Shown: positions 31,197 to 39,438 of the stretch, piece by piece
How positions within the stretch are numbered: the stretch's first letter is position 1
How the letters are laid out: each line of letters opens with the position of its first letter
From: Alphaproteobacteria bacterium
GTDB taxonomy: Bacteria > Pseudomonadota > Alphaproteobacteria > Bin95
Direction of reading: 5' to 3'
NCBI GenBank assembly: GCA_020638555.1
Contig: JACKII010000001.1
Span: 1,178,001 to 1,242,000 of the forward strand
DNA: 64,000 nt
Program-made: the position numbers and the translations under genes
Notes under the pieces: model-generated
Seen by the model: only the letters and a program-made list of their open reading frames with translations
Databases searched by the model: none
Told to the model about the DNA's origin: nothing

Positions 31197-33053
31197 ATGT
31201 CTGATCCCGCCTACCGCGTTCTTGCCCGAAAGTATCGACCGGTCGATTTCGACGGCCTGATCGGGCAGGAGGTGCTGGTTCGGACACTCTCCAACGCCAT
31301 CGCGGCCGGCCGGCTGGCCCAGGCCTATGTGCTGACGGGCGTGCGCGGCGTCGGCAAGACCACGACGGCCCGTATCCTGGCCCGCGCCTTCAACTGCATC
31401 GGGCCGGACGGCACCGGCGGCCCGACCGTGAAGCCCTGCGGCGTCTGCGAACATTGCCGGGCGATTGCCGAGGACCGCCATGTCGACGTGGTCGAGATGG
31501 ACGCCGCGTCCAACAACAGCGTCGACAATATCCGCGAAATCGTCGAGGCGTCGCGCTATCGGCCCGCCTCCGCGCGCTACAAGATCTATATCCTGGACGA
31601 GGTGCATATGCTCTCCAACGCGGCGTTCAACGCGCTGCTGAAAACCCTGGAAGAGCCGCCGCCGCACCTGAAATTCATCTTCGCCACCACCGAGATCCGC
31701 AAGGTGCCGGTGACGGTGCTCTCGCGCTGCCAGCGCTTCGACCTGCGCCGGGTCGAGGCCGCGGAACTGGCCGCCCATTTCGCCGGGATCGCCCGGCAGG
31801 AAGGCGTCGAGATCGAGGCGCCGGCCCTGGAACTGGTGGCGCGCGCCGCCGATGGCTCGGTGCGCGACGGCCTGTCGATTCTGGACCAGGCGATTGCGCT
31901 GGCCGATGGGCCGGTGCGCGAAACCCAGGTGCGCGACATGCTGGGCCTGGCCGACCGCGGCGTCGTGTTCGATCTGGCCGACGCGCTCATTGCCGGCGAC
32001 GCGGCCGAGGCCATCGCCGTTGCCGAGCGCATGCACGCGGTCGGCGCCGACCCGGCGGTGGTGCTGAACGACCTGCTGGAACTGGCGCACTGGCTGACCC
32101 GCCTGAAGATCGACCCCACCGCCGGCGGCGATGCGCTGATGCCGGAGGCCGAACGGGCGCGCGGCGCGCAAATGGCCGAGCCGTTGAGCGTGCCGGTGCT
32201 GGCGCGGCTCTGGCAGGCGCTGCTCAAAGGGGTGGGCGAGCTGAACCAGGCGCCGTCGCCCTTGCTGGCGCTGGAAATGCTGTTGGTGCGCGTCGCCTAT
32301 ATGGCGAACCTGCCCAGTCCCGCCGATCTGGTGCGGCAGTTGCAGGAGGGCGGTGCCGCCGCGGCGCCGCGCCCGCCCGCTGCGCCGTCCGACGCCCCGC
32401 CGTCGCGTCCGCGAGCGGTCGGCGCCATGCCCGTTGGGGAAATGCCCGTTGGGGAAATGCCGGTCGGGCATATGCCAGTCGGGGATATGCCGGTGAGGAA
32501 TAGGCCGGTGAGAGGCGCGGCGGCTGTCGCGCCGGCGGCGGCGGCCGTCTCGCGGGATCGCGCGCCGCCGCCTCCGATCGAGGACATCGTGGACCTGCCG
32601 CCGGCGGGGCCGGAAGAGGAGGAGGCCGCGGTCGTCCATCCGCTGCCGGAGAGTTTCGCGGCGCTGGTCGGCTATTTGGAAAAGCGCAAGATCGAGCCGT
32701 TGCTGACCGCGCGCCTGCGCTCGCAGGTGCGGCCGGTGGCGTTCGCGCCGGGAATGGTCACCGTGGCGCTCGTGCCGGGGGCCGACCGCGAAATCGTGCA
32801 GTCGCTGCGGCTGCTGCTCGAACGCCTTTATGGCAATGGCTGGCGGGTGACGCTGGCGGAGTCGTCCGACGCGGCCACGGTGGCGGAACAGGCCGAGGCG
32901 GCCGAGGCGGCGGAGCGCGAGGCGGTGTTGCAGCACCCGCTGGTGCAGGCGACATTGGACGCCTTTCCCGGCGCATCCGTCGGCGCTATTCGTTCGCGGG
33001 CCATTGAAGTCGATCCAGACGAGGCGGTGATGCCGCCCGAAGACGAGGACTAA
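31197..33053 (+). CDS. dnaX: DNA polymerase III subunit gamma/tau
   Basis: 618 residues from ATG at 31197. Clamp-loader ATPase: Walker A TGVRGVGKTTTA (Lys54), zinc cysteines C67, C81, C84 and C87, Walker B YILDEVHMLS, SRC motif VLSRCQRFDLRRV. Domain III is followed by a linker that carries six 15-bp repeats encoding MPVGE-like units, then an acidic/Ala-rich tau tail with DnaB and alpha contacts. No slippery A-run is visible, so a separate gamma form is not indicated. ybaB and recR follow, the usual dnaX-ybaB-recR order. Confidence 0.96.
   Translation: MSDPAYRVLARKYRPVDFDGLIGQEVLVRTLSNAIAAGRLAQAYVLTGVRGVGKTTTARILARAFNCIGPDGTGGPTVKPCGVCEHCRAIAEDRHVDVVEMDAASNNSVDNIREIVEASRYRPASARYKIYILDEVHMLSNAAFNALLKTLEEPPPHLKFIFATTEIRKVPVTVLSRCQRFDLRRVEAAELAAHFAGIARQEGVEIEAPALELVARAADGSVRDGLSILDQAIALADGPVRETQVRDMLGLADRGVVFDLADALIAGDAAEAIAVAERMHAVGADPAVVLNDLLELAHWLTRLKIDPTAGGDALMPEAERARGAQMAEPLSVPVLARLWQALLKGVGELNQAPSPLLALEMLLVRVAYMANLPSPADLVRQLQEGGAAAAPRPPAAPSDAPPSRPRAVGAMPVGEMPVGEMPVGHMPVGDMPVRNRPVRGAAAVAPAAAAVSRDRAPPPPIEDIVDLPPAGPEEEEAAVVHPLPESFAALVGYLEKRKIEPLLTARLRSQVRPVAFAPGMVTVALVPGADREIVQSLRLLLERLYGNGWRVTLAESSDAATVAEQAEAAEAAEREAVLQHPLVQATLDAFPGASVGAIRSRAIEVDPDEAVMPPEDED
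32427..32516 (+). repeat. six 15-bp repeats inside dnaX
   Basis: In-frame units beginning ATGCCCGTTGGGGAA at 32427, 32442, 32457, 32472, 32487 and 32502. They encode MPVGE MPVGE MPVGH MPVGD MPVRN RPVRG (residues 411-440), the low-complexity linker between the ATPase part and the tau tail. Units 1 and 2 are identical at DNA level, later ones drift. Confidence 0.9.
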
Positions 33054-33057
33054 CCGA

Positions 33058-33381
33058 ATGAAGAACCTGGGGAATATCCTGAAGCAGGCCCAGAACATGC
33101 AATCGCGCATGGCCGAGATCCAGGAGGAGTTGCAGGACCTGGAGATCGAAGGCCAGGCCGGTGCCGGCCTGGTGCGGGTGACGGTCAACGGCAAGGGCGA
33201 AATGCGATCCCTGCAACTCGACCCCGCGGTGGTCGACAAGGACGAGGTCTCGGTGCTGGAAGACCTGATCGTCGCCGCGGTGAACGATGCCCGCGGCAAG
33301 GCCGAAACCGTCAGCCGGGAAAAAATGGCGGCCCTGACCGAGGGCTTGCCGCTGCCGCCGGGCCTGAAACTGCCGTTCTGA
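33058..33381 (+). CDS. ybaB: YbaB/EbfC nucleoid-associated protein
   Basis: 107 residues, starting 4 bp after dnaX stops. Dimeric tweezers-like DNA-binding protein: MKNLGNILKQAQNMQSRMAE, then VTVNGKGEMRSLQLDP and a C-terminal helix ending EGLPLPPGLKLPF. Conserved partner of dnaX and recR; its role in recombination or nucleoid structure is not settled. Confidence 0.93.
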   Translation: MKNLGNILKQAQNMQSRMAEIQEELQDLEIEGQAGAGLVRVTVNGKGEMRSLQLDPAVVDKDEVSVLEDLIVAAVNDARGKAETVSREKMAALTEGLPLPPGLKLPF

Positions 33382-33398
33382 GGCGGGACGCGCCGCGC

Positions 33399-33992
33399 GT
33401 GGCCGACAATGCGATCGAGCATCTGATCCGCCAGTTGGCGCGGCTGCCGGGGCTGGGACCGCGGTCGGCCCGGCGCATCGCCTTGCATCTGCTCCAGCGG
33501 CGCGAAAGCGCGTTGCAGCCGCTGCTGGCGAGCCTCACCGCGGTGGCCGGGTCGGTGCGGCCCTGTGGCGTCTGCCGCAATCTCGACCTGACCGACCCGT
33601 GCTCCATCTGCGCGGACCCGGCCCGCGACCGTCACGCGCTTTGCGTGGTGGAGACGCTGGCCGACCTCTGGGCGCTGGAGCGCAGCGGTTCGTTCCGGGG
33701 GCGCTATCACGTGCTGGGCGGGCTGTTGTCCGCCTTGGACCGGGTGGGGCCGGAAGACCTGGGAATCGGCGCCCTCATCGAACGGGCCAGTGCGGCGGAG
33801 GTGACCGAGGTGGTGCTGGCGCTGGGGGCCACGGTCGACGGCCAGACCACGGCGCACTATCTGTCCGACGCCCTGGCGCACACGGATGTGCGCATCACCC
33901 GGCTGGCGCACGGCGTGCCGGTGGGGGGCGCGCTGGAATATCTGGACGACGGCACGCTGTCCGCCGCCATGCGGGCGCGCCGGCCGCTATAG
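33399..33992 (+). CDS. recR: recombination mediator RecR
   Basis: 197 residues from GTG at 33399. The N-terminal HhH segment LARLPGLGPRSARRIALHLL, a C4 zinc finger CGVCRNL...CSIC (about 56-72), the Toprim block ALCVVETLADLWALERSGSF, and the C-terminal RITRLAHGVPVGGALEYLDDGTL. Works with RecO and RecF to load RecA on gapped DNA. It is the last chromosomal gene before the phage-derived block; the repressor gene converges on it only 10 bp away. Confidence 0.96.
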   Translation: MADNAIEHLIRQLARLPGLGPRSARRIALHLLQRRESALQPLLASLTAVAGSVRPCGVCRNLDLTDPCSICADPARDRHALCVVETLADLWALERSGSFRGRYHVLGGLLSALDRVGPEDLGIGALIERASAAEVTEVVLALGATVDGQTTAHYLSDALAHTDVRITRLAHGVPVGGALEYLDDGTLSAAMRARRPL

Positions 33993-34002
33993 GGGCGTCG
34001 TC

Positions 34003-34632
34003 TTACTGGCTGGCCCAGAGAATGCGGGCGAGCCATTCCACTTCGCTGGTTTGCAGCACCGGATCCGGGTGATCCGGATTGACGCTGCGCAATTCCACCC
34101 ATTGGGCCGTGCGGCGCACCAGTTCCTTTGCCATCACCTCGCCTTCGCGGGTTTTGATGACGACGCGGTCGCCGCGCCGGATATTGGCCGCGGGCGAGAC
34201 GATGATGCGGTCGCCGTCGCGGTAGAGCGGTTCCATGGAATCGCCGCTGACCACCAGGGCGTAGGCGTTGGGGTCGCTGATATCGGGAAACACGACCTCG
34301 TCCCAGCCGGCGCCGGTCGGATAGCCGGCATCGTCGAAATAGCCGGCATGCCCCGCCTGCGCGCAGCCGATCACCGGGATGCGCTGGGTCGCGCGCACCG
34401 TCTGGTTCGGCAATTCTTCCAGAAATTCCGCCATGGAAGCGCCGGTGGCCTCCAGCACCTTGGCCACGCTCTCGGTGCTGGGCCAGCGCAGCTTGCCGTC
34501 CCGTGTGACCCGTTTGCTCTTGTTGAAGGTGGTCGCATCGAGCCCCGCCCGTTTGGCGAGGCCGGAGGGCGACAGGCCATGCCGTGCCGCCAAACCATCG
34601 ATTGCCGCCCAAATATCCGAATGCTTTAGCAT
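34003..34632 (-). CDS. phage repressor, HTH plus S24 (LexA-like) peptidase
   Basis: 209 residues. An N-terminal helix-turn-helix (about 5-65) with GLSPSGLAKRAGLDATTFNK, then a LexA/CI C-terminal domain. The catalytic Ser is in VVSGDSMEPLYRDGDR and the Lys in GEVMAKELVRR. A possible self-cleavage site is IGCAQAG (Ala-Gly, near residue 92-94). So the element could be induced by RecA on DNA damage, as in lambda. It is divergent from the early genes, with the control region 34633-34718 between them. Confidence 0.88.
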   Translation of the reverse strand: MLKHSDIWAAIDGLAARHGLSPSGLAKRAGLDATTFNKSKRVTRDGKLRWPSTESVAKVLEATGASMAEFLEELPNQTVRATQRIPVIGCAQAGHAGYFDDAGYPTGAGWDEVVFPDISDPNAYALVVSGDSMEPLYRDGDRIIVSPAANIRRGDRVVIKTREGEVMAKELVRRTAQWVELRSVNPDHPDPVLQTSEVEWLARILWASQ

Positions 34633-34656
34633 GGGAACACTATCTCATAAAATCCC

Positions 34657-34685
34657 TTGACGTACACTAAGAACATATTCATAAT
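34657..34685 (+). promoter_or_regulatory. strong sigma70-type promoter of phage early genes
   Basis: -35 TTGACG (34657-34662), 17-bp spacer, -10 CATAAT (34680-34685). It points to the gene at 34719/34770 and lies in an AT-rich island (34633-34760) that stands out from the GC-rich surroundings. The repressor is the obvious regulator. Confidence 0.75.
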
Positions 34686-34711
34686 ACGGCGGAAATCGGG
34701 CGAAATATGGA

Positions 34712-34732
34712 GTGATAAATGTCTCATATCAC
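34712..34732. promoter_or_regulatory. candidate operator
   Basis: The 21-bp element has 6-bp inverted arms GTGATA (34712-34717) and TATCAC (34727-34732) with a 9-bp centre. It lies 27 bp past the -10 and could be a repressor site. A single copy is weak evidence; a second matching copy was not found. Confidence 0.4.
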
Positions 34733-35111
34733 AACAGTTTCCGGAAAGTTCCGAGAAGAGGGTCTTAATATGTTCTCTTCGGCGGAGGAGGCCTGGCTCT
34801 GGGCGGTGCAGGGCATGCGGTGCCGCCTGGCCGGTGCCCATGTCCTGCCGGGGCTGGCAAGGGCGGAGCGGCCTTGCGAGGCTTCGGACGTGCTGAACTG
34901 GGCGACGCGCCTGCGCCGGGAACGGCGGCTGACGGCGGACGAACTGGGGGTGCTGCTCCTGTACGGCCGCCACGCGGTCCCGCCCCACGCCCTGGGGGCG
35001 AAGCACCGGCCCGCCGTGCCGGTCTGGGACAAGGCCCTGGCCGTGCTTGAGTCATTGCTGGTGCAAAAGGGGGTCGTCGCGGCGGGCGCGGAGGGCGGTA
35101 TCCATGGCTGA
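34719..35111 (+). CDS. small phage-associated protein, unknown function
   Basis: 130 residues from ATG at 34719. A shorter start at ATG 34770, after GAAGAGG, gives 113 residues and may be correct because it avoids the operator-like repeat. Features: WLWAVQGMRCRLAGAHV, RPCEASDVLNWATRLRRERR and LLLYGRHAVPP, then a hydrophobic-helical tail. Similar W-rich small proteins with an RPCE..DV pattern appear from memory in other alphaproteobacterial phage-like clusters, but no function is known to me. It overlaps the next gene by 8 bp. Confidence 0.6.
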   Translation: MSHITTVSGKFREEGLNMFSSAEEAWLWAVQGMRCRLAGAHVLPGLARAERPCEASDVLNWATRLRRERRLTADELGVLLLYGRHAVPPHALGAKHRPAVPVWDKALAVLESLLVQKGVVAAGAEGGIHG

Positions 35112-35463
35112 CAGGGCATTGGTGGTGTTCAGCGGCCAGACGGACCTGGCCTGGCAGCGCCTGTTGTGCCCGGGATTCCGGCACTGCAGCCTGATTCTGG
35201 AAGAGGGAAGCGACTGGCTGTTGGTCGAGCCGCTGGCGACACGCTTGCAGGTGCGGCGGCTGGGATTGGCGTCGGTCGATTTGCAGCGGCGATTGACCCG
35301 CGCCGGCCTGACCGTGGTCGAGACCGCACGCCGTCCCCCGTCCGACCGGCCGGCGCCGCCCGGGCTGTGGACCTGTGTCGAGACCGTGAAACGCGGCCTC
35401 GGCATCCGTGCCCTGTGGGTGCAGACCCCCTGGCAGCTCTATCGCTATTTGGGAACAAAATAG
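35104..35463 (+). CDS. conserved small phage protein, possible permuted papain-like fold
   Basis: 119 residues from ATG at 35104. A His-Cys pair in PGFRHCSLIL early and a Cys in WTCVETVKRGLGI later, then TPWQLYRYL. The H-then-C order with a following helix resembles permuted NlpC/P60-like (YiiX) cysteine hydrolases, but that is inference without structure. It is the second early gene, overlapping the first. It ends before the second promoter. Confidence 0.5.
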   Translation: MADRALVVFSGQTDLAWQRLLCPGFRHCSLILEEGSDWLLVEPLATRLQVRRLGLASVDLQRRLTRAGLTVVETARRPPSDRPAPPGLWTCVETVKRGLGIRALWVQTPWQLYRYLGTK

Positions 35464-35474
35464 GAAAATAAGGC

Positions 35475-35503
35475 TTGACCTTGTGGTAATATAGGATTAT
35501 AAA
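35475..35503 (+). promoter_or_regulatory. strong sigma70-type promoter of structural genes
   Basis: -35 TTGACC (35475-35480), 17-bp spacer, -10 TATAAA (35498-35503). This is 70 bp before the first structural gene (35573) in a 109-bp AT-rich gap, giving the capsid/tail operon its own promoter. Confidence 0.8.
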
Positions 35504-35572
35504 GCTAATCAAGAGGCCGGAATTGCGCCCTGCGACCAGTAACCCGTTGGGTGCGCATCGAAAGGAGTGTCC

Positions 35573-35824
35573 ATGGCTGCCGTACTCAGTCCTCTGCTGC
35601 TCGATCAGCCCGCGGTGCCGCCGCCGACCGCGGCGCCGACGCCGTCCTCCGCCAATGCCGCGGCGAGCGCCGCCCGGGCGGAAGCGGATGCGGAAGCCGC
35701 CGTGCGGCGGCAGGCGCTGGCCCGGGTCCGTCGCGGCCGGCTGGGCACGATCGCGACCAGCGCGCGGGGGATTCTCGCCCCCGGCCCGTCCACGGTCGAG
35801 CGTCGCTCGCTGCTGGGAGGCTAG
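35573..35824 (+). CDS. small conserved phage protein preceding the portal gene
   Basis: 83 residues from ATG at 35573 with AAAGGAG upstream. An Ala/Pro-rich N half and a helical middle, then RRGRLGTIATSARGIL and ending ERRSLLGG. From memory, this type of C-terminal R-R-G-R...TI.TS.RG plus LLGG motif is seen in small proteins next to portal genes in other podoviruses, role unknown. Ends 2 bp before the portal start. Confidence 0.6.
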   Translation: MAAVLSPLLLDQPAVPPPTAAPTPSSANAAASAARAEADAEAAVRRQALARVRRGRLGTIATSARGILAPGPSTVERRSLLGG

Positions 35825-35826
35825 GC

Positions 35827-37347
35827 ATGACCGGTGCCGATCGGATCCGCGCGGACTTCCGCCGGGCCTTCCAGAATCGCCAGTCATGGGAATCCCGCTG
35901 GCGCGACTGTTACCGCTTTGCCTTGCCGCAGCGGGAGGTCTCGGCAACGGCCGGCGGCGACCCGCTGTTCGATGCGACCGCGGCCGACGCGGTCGACCAG
36001 CTGGCCGCCAGCCTGCTGTCGGAACTGACGCCGCCCTGGGTGCGGTGGCTGGAACTGAACCCCGGCACCGACGTGCCGGCCGCGGAACGGGCGGAGGTGG
36101 CCCCGGCCCTGGATCAGGCCAGCGCCGTGCTGCAATCCCATTTCGACCGCTCCAACTTCGCCGTCGAGGTGCACCAGTGCTTCCTCGACCTGGTGACGGC
36201 GGGGACCGCCTGTCTGCTGTTCGAGGAAGCGCCGCTGGGCGAGGCCAGCGCCTTTCGCTTCACCGCGGTGCCGATCCTGGACGTGGTGCTGGAGGAAGGC
36301 CCGGCGGGGCGGCTCGACCGCACCTGGCGGCGGCTGCGCCTGGACGCCGACCGCTTCCGGTCACGCTATGGCGTCGAACCGCCGGAGAGCGCCAAGGGGG
36401 AGGGCGCCCCGCCCATCGCCGTGCTCGAATCGGTGCAGCCGGTCGCCGACGGCTATCACTATGTTGCCGTGCGCGAATTGCCGGATGGCGACGACGGTTT
36501 GCTGGCCGAAGGCCAGTTCGCCTCCAGCCCCTTCATCAGTTTCCGCTGGATGAAGGCGCCGGGCGAGGGCTATGGCCGCTCGCCGGTGATGAAGGCGCTG
36601 CCGGACATCAAGACCGCCAACAAGGTGGTGGAACTGGTGCTGAAAAACGCCTCCATCGCTGTCACCGGCATCTGGCAGGCGGACGATGACGGTGTGCTCA
36701 ACCCCGCCGCGGTCAAGCTGGTGCCGGGGGCGATCATCCCCAAGGCCGTCGGGTCCGCGGGGTTGGCGCCGTTGGAGGCGCCGGGGCGGTTCGACGTGTC
36801 CGAACTGGTGCTCTCGGACCTGCGCGCCCGCATCCGCCATGCGCTGCTGGTGGATCGGCTGGGCCTGGTGCAGGGGCCGCGCATGACCGCGACCGAGGTG
36901 CTGGAGCGCGCGGCGGAAATGGCGCGCGTGCTGGGCGCCACCTATGGCCGCTTGCAGGCGGAATTGCTGGAGCCGCTGGTCGGCCGGGGCTTGGCGATCC
37001 TGCGCCGGCGCGGCGAGATCGGCGATATCCGCGTCGATGGCCGGGTGATCGCATTGCGCTACCGCTCGCCGCTGGCCGAGGCGCAGCGCCGGGCCGATGC
37101 GCAGTCGGCGCTGCAATGGATCCAGACGGTGGCGGCGCTGGGGCCGGAGGCGATGGCCGCGGTCGACCTGCCCGCCTTTGCCCGCTGGTTCGGCGAGCAG
37201 ATGGCGGTGCCGGGCGAGCTGATCAAGCCGCTGCCGCCCCCGGACCCGTTGGGCGTCCAGGCCCTGGGCGTCGCGCCCTTGGGGCTCGAAACGATGGTCG
37301 CCGCGCTGGAGCCGGTGCAGGCAGGGATGACGGGCCATGACGGATAG
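35827..37347 (+). CDS. portal / head-tail connector protein (T7 gp8-like)
   Basis: 506 residues from ATG at 35827. Twelve-fold portal that connects head to tail and admits DNA. Family landmarks: SWESRWRDCYRFALPQ, LFDATAADAVDQLAASLLSELTPP, WVRWLELNPGTD, RWMKAPGEGYGRSPVMKALP, TANKVVELVLKNASIAVTG and RIRHALLVDRLGL..., ending with MTATEVLERAAEM. This is the head-tail connecting family of T7-like phages rather than the lambda or HK97 portal. Overlaps the next ORF by 11 bp. Confidence 0.88.
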   Translation: MTGADRIRADFRRAFQNRQSWESRWRDCYRFALPQREVSATAGGDPLFDATAADAVDQLAASLLSELTPPWVRWLELNPGTDVPAAERAEVAPALDQASAVLQSHFDRSNFAVEVHQCFLDLVTAGTACLLFEEAPLGEASAFRFTAVPILDVVLEEGPAGRLDRTWRRLRLDADRFRSRYGVEPPESAKGEGAPPIAVLESVQPVADGYHYVAVRELPDGDDGLLAEGQFASSPFISFRWMKAPGEGYGRSPVMKALPDIKTANKVVELVLKNASIAVTGIWQADDDGVLNPAAVKLVPGAIIPKAVGSAGLAPLEAPGRFDVSELVLSDLRARIRHALLVDRLGLVQGPRMTATEVLERAAEMARVLGATYGRLQAELLEPLVGRGLAILRRRGEIGDIRVDGRVIALRYRSPLAEAQRRADAQSALQWIQTVAALGPEAMAAVDLPAFARWFGEQMAVPGELIKPLPPPDPLGVQALGVAPLGLETMVAALEPVQAGMTGHDG

Positions 37348-37591
37348 CGATGCCGACGGTTGGGCCTGGTTCGAGCCGGCCGTCGACGCCAGCGGGGATT
37401 CGGCCTTGCCGGATGTCTTCGTCCGTGCCTTTGCCAGCGATGCCGGCCGGCAGGTGCTGAGCCATCTGCGCCGCGCCACCATCGAGCGTCGGCTGCCGCC
37501 GGACGCGCCGGAATCGTTGCTGCGCTTCGTCGAAGGCCAGCGCAGCCTGGTGGCCCGGATCGAGTCGCTGGCCACTCCCAAGCCGCAGTAA
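37337..37591 (+). CDS. small hypothetical phage protein
   Basis: 84 residues overlapping the portal end (37337-37347). Acidic N half (DSDADGWAWFEP) then a helix FLR-like stretch AGRQVLSHLRRATIERRL. Lies between portal and scaffold. I do not recognise it; it may be a head-completion or scaffold accessory. Confidence 0.55.
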   Translation: MTDSDADGWAWFEPAVDASGDSALPDVFVRAFASDAGRQVLSHLRRATIERRLPPDAPESLLRFVEGQRSLVARIESLATPKPQ

Positions 37592-37603
37592 GGAGCTTAT
37601 CGT

Positions 37604-38347
37604 ATGGAACAAAATGGCAACGAAACCGCCGCGACCGCCGCGACCGCCGTCGACACCGCGCGGCCGCAGGACATTCCGGAGAAATTCTGGGACGCCGAGG
37701 CCGGCGCGGTGCGGGTGGACGCCCTCGCCAAATCCTACCGCGAGCTGGAAAAGCATATGAGCGGCATGGTTCGCCTGCCCACGGACGACACCCCGCCGGA
37801 CGAGCGCGAACGCTTCCGTCGCGCCCTGGGCGTGCCGGAAACGGCGGACGCCTATGACCTTGCCGCCGGCGCGGACGAGTCCGGGTTGGCCGCGGACCCG
37901 GACGTGAACCGGCGGCTGCACGCGGCCGGCTTCTCCAACGACCAGGCCCGGCTGGTCTATGATCTGGCGCGCGAATACGTGACGCCTCTGGTCGAGCAGG
38001 CCGCGGTCGAGTTCGAGGCGGAGCGGCAGACCGAACGGCTCGCCCGGCATTTCGGCGGCGAGGACAAATGGCAGGATATGAGCCGCCAGCTGCGGGACTG
38101 GGGCCAGGCCAACCTGCCGGCCCCGGCGCTGCGGGCGCTGTCCACCACCTATGAGGGCTGTCTGGCGCTGCACGCCATGATGCAGACCGGCGAGCCGGCG
38201 CTGGACCGGGGCGACGCCGGGCCGGATCGGGCCTCGCTCGACCAGTTGAAATCGATGATGCGGGACCCGCGCTACTGGCGCGACCGCGACCCCGCCTTTG
38301 TCCGTCAGGTCACCGAGGGCTTCGAGCGCGCCTACCAGGGCGGCTGA
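37604..38347 (+). CDS. phage capsid assembly (scaffold) protein
   Basis: 247 residues, from ATG at 37604, with AAGGAG 7 bp upstream. Pro-rich opening then IPEKFWDAEAGAVRVDALAK and SYRELEKHMSGM, the block seen at the start of T7 gp9-like capsid assembly proteins, then a long helical, acidic body with LTDE-like DQARLVYDLAREYVTPLV. Position before the major capsid gene fits. It should act as an internal scaffold for procapsid formation. Confidence 0.78.
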   Translation: MEQNGNETAATAATAVDTARPQDIPEKFWDAEAGAVRVDALAKSYRELEKHMSGMVRLPTDDTPPDERERFRRALGVPETADAYDLAAGADESGLAADPDVNRRLHAAGFSNDQARLVYDLAREYVTPLVEQAAVEFEAERQTERLARHFGGEDKWQDMSRQLRDWGQANLPAPALRALSTTYEGCLALHAMMQTGEPALDRGDAGPDRASLDQLKSMMRDPRYWRDRDPAFVRQVTEGFERAYQGG

Positions 38348-38589
38348 GGCCCATCTCCGCAATCGCGCTGCCGCATGGCTCCGTTTGGTGAGCCACGCGG
38401 CGGCGCGGTGGTCGGCCCGCCGGGGAACTGCCCGGGCGACGCGCGGGTGCCGATGGCGCCCCGACGCCGGCGCCGCAGCCCGGCGGGCCGCTGTCTTGTC
38501 GTGGCCGCGAAGGCTCCGAACCGGAGCCTCGCGACAACCGCAGCGCAAGGCGTTGTTCCACCCACTCCCAATGCAAGGATGACCACCGC
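38348..38589. other. intergenic segment with hairpin before capsid gene
   Basis: 242 bp without a gene. Contains a strong hairpin at about 38511-38533 (GCGAAGGCTCC/GGAGCCTCGC arms around a 5-nt loop, one bulge), with possible outer pairing TTGTCG/CGACAA (38506-38537). There is no T run. It could be a processing or attenuation site setting capsid over scaffold levels. Confidence 0.5.
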
Positions 38590-39408
38590 ATGTCGGTATC
38601 CATCGACCAATCCTTCGTCCGCCAGTTCGAGGCGGAGGTGCACGAGGCCTATCAGCGGATGGGCTCGAAACTGCGCCAGACCGTGCGCTCCAAGGGCGAC
38701 GTGAAGGGCAGTTCCACCACGTTCCAGAAGGTCGGCCAGGGCGCGGCCTCGACCAAGTCGCGCCATGGCCTGGTGCCGGTCATGACCATCGACCACACCG
38801 CGATCGAGTGCGTGCTGACCGACTATTATGCCGGCGACTGGATCGACAAGCTCGACGAGATGAAGGTCAATATCGACGAGCGCCAGGTCGTCGCCAATGC
38901 CGGCGCCTTCGCGCTGGGGCGCAAGACGGACGAGTTGATCCTGTCCGCCCTGGATGCGTCGGCCAATTTCGCCGGCACCGCCGCCGATGGCCTGACCAAG
39001 GCCAAGGTCCTGGCCGCCTTCGAAATGATGGGCGCGGCCGACGTGCCGGACGACGGCCAGCGCTTCGCCGTCGTCGGCTGGAAGCAGTGGGCCGAACTGC
39101 TGGATATCCCGGAATTCGCGAACGCGGAATATGTCGGTGCGGATGCGTTGCCCTGGCGCGACACCCAGGCCAAGCGGTGGCTGGGCACGACCTGGATTCC
39201 CCATTCCGGCCTGACGCTTTCGGGCTCCACCCGGCTTTGCCACTGGTTCCACCGCACCGCGGTCGGCCACGCGTCCGGCGCCGAGGTCCAGACCGATATC
39301 ACCTGGCATGGCGACCGAGCCGCCTGGTTCGTCGCCAACATGATGAGCCAGGGCGCGGTGATGATCGAGGGCGCGGGCGTGGTCACCATGCGGTGCCTGG
39401 AGAGCTAG
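38590..39408 (+). CDS. major capsid protein
   Basis: 272 residues. No signal peptide. Typical capsid-like text: SIDQSFVRQFEAEVHEAYQR, TMRSKGDV-like RQTVRSKGDVKGSSTTFQKV, DWIDKLDEMKVNIDERQVVA, FAVVGWKQWAELLDIPEFAN and GAEVQTDITWHGDRAAWFV. It is shorter than T7 gp10 (about 345), in the range of the phage coat proteins found in small podoviruses. Position between scaffold and tail-tube genes supports the assignment. Confidence 0.82.
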   Translation: MSVSIDQSFVRQFEAEVHEAYQRMGSKLRQTVRSKGDVKGSSTTFQKVGQGAASTKSRHGLVPVMTIDHTAIECVLTDYYAGDWIDKLDEMKVNIDERQVVANAGAFALGRKTDELILSALDASANFAGTAADGLTKAKVLAAFEMMGAADVPDDGQRFAVVGWKQWAELLDIPEFANAEYVGADALPWRDTQAKRWLGTTWIPHSGLTLSGSTRLCHWFHRTAVGHASGAEVQTDITWHGDRAAWFVANMMSQGAVMIEGAGVVTMRCLES

Positions 39409-39438
39409 GGCCGGTGCCGGCCCGGAAAGGCGGTCGCC

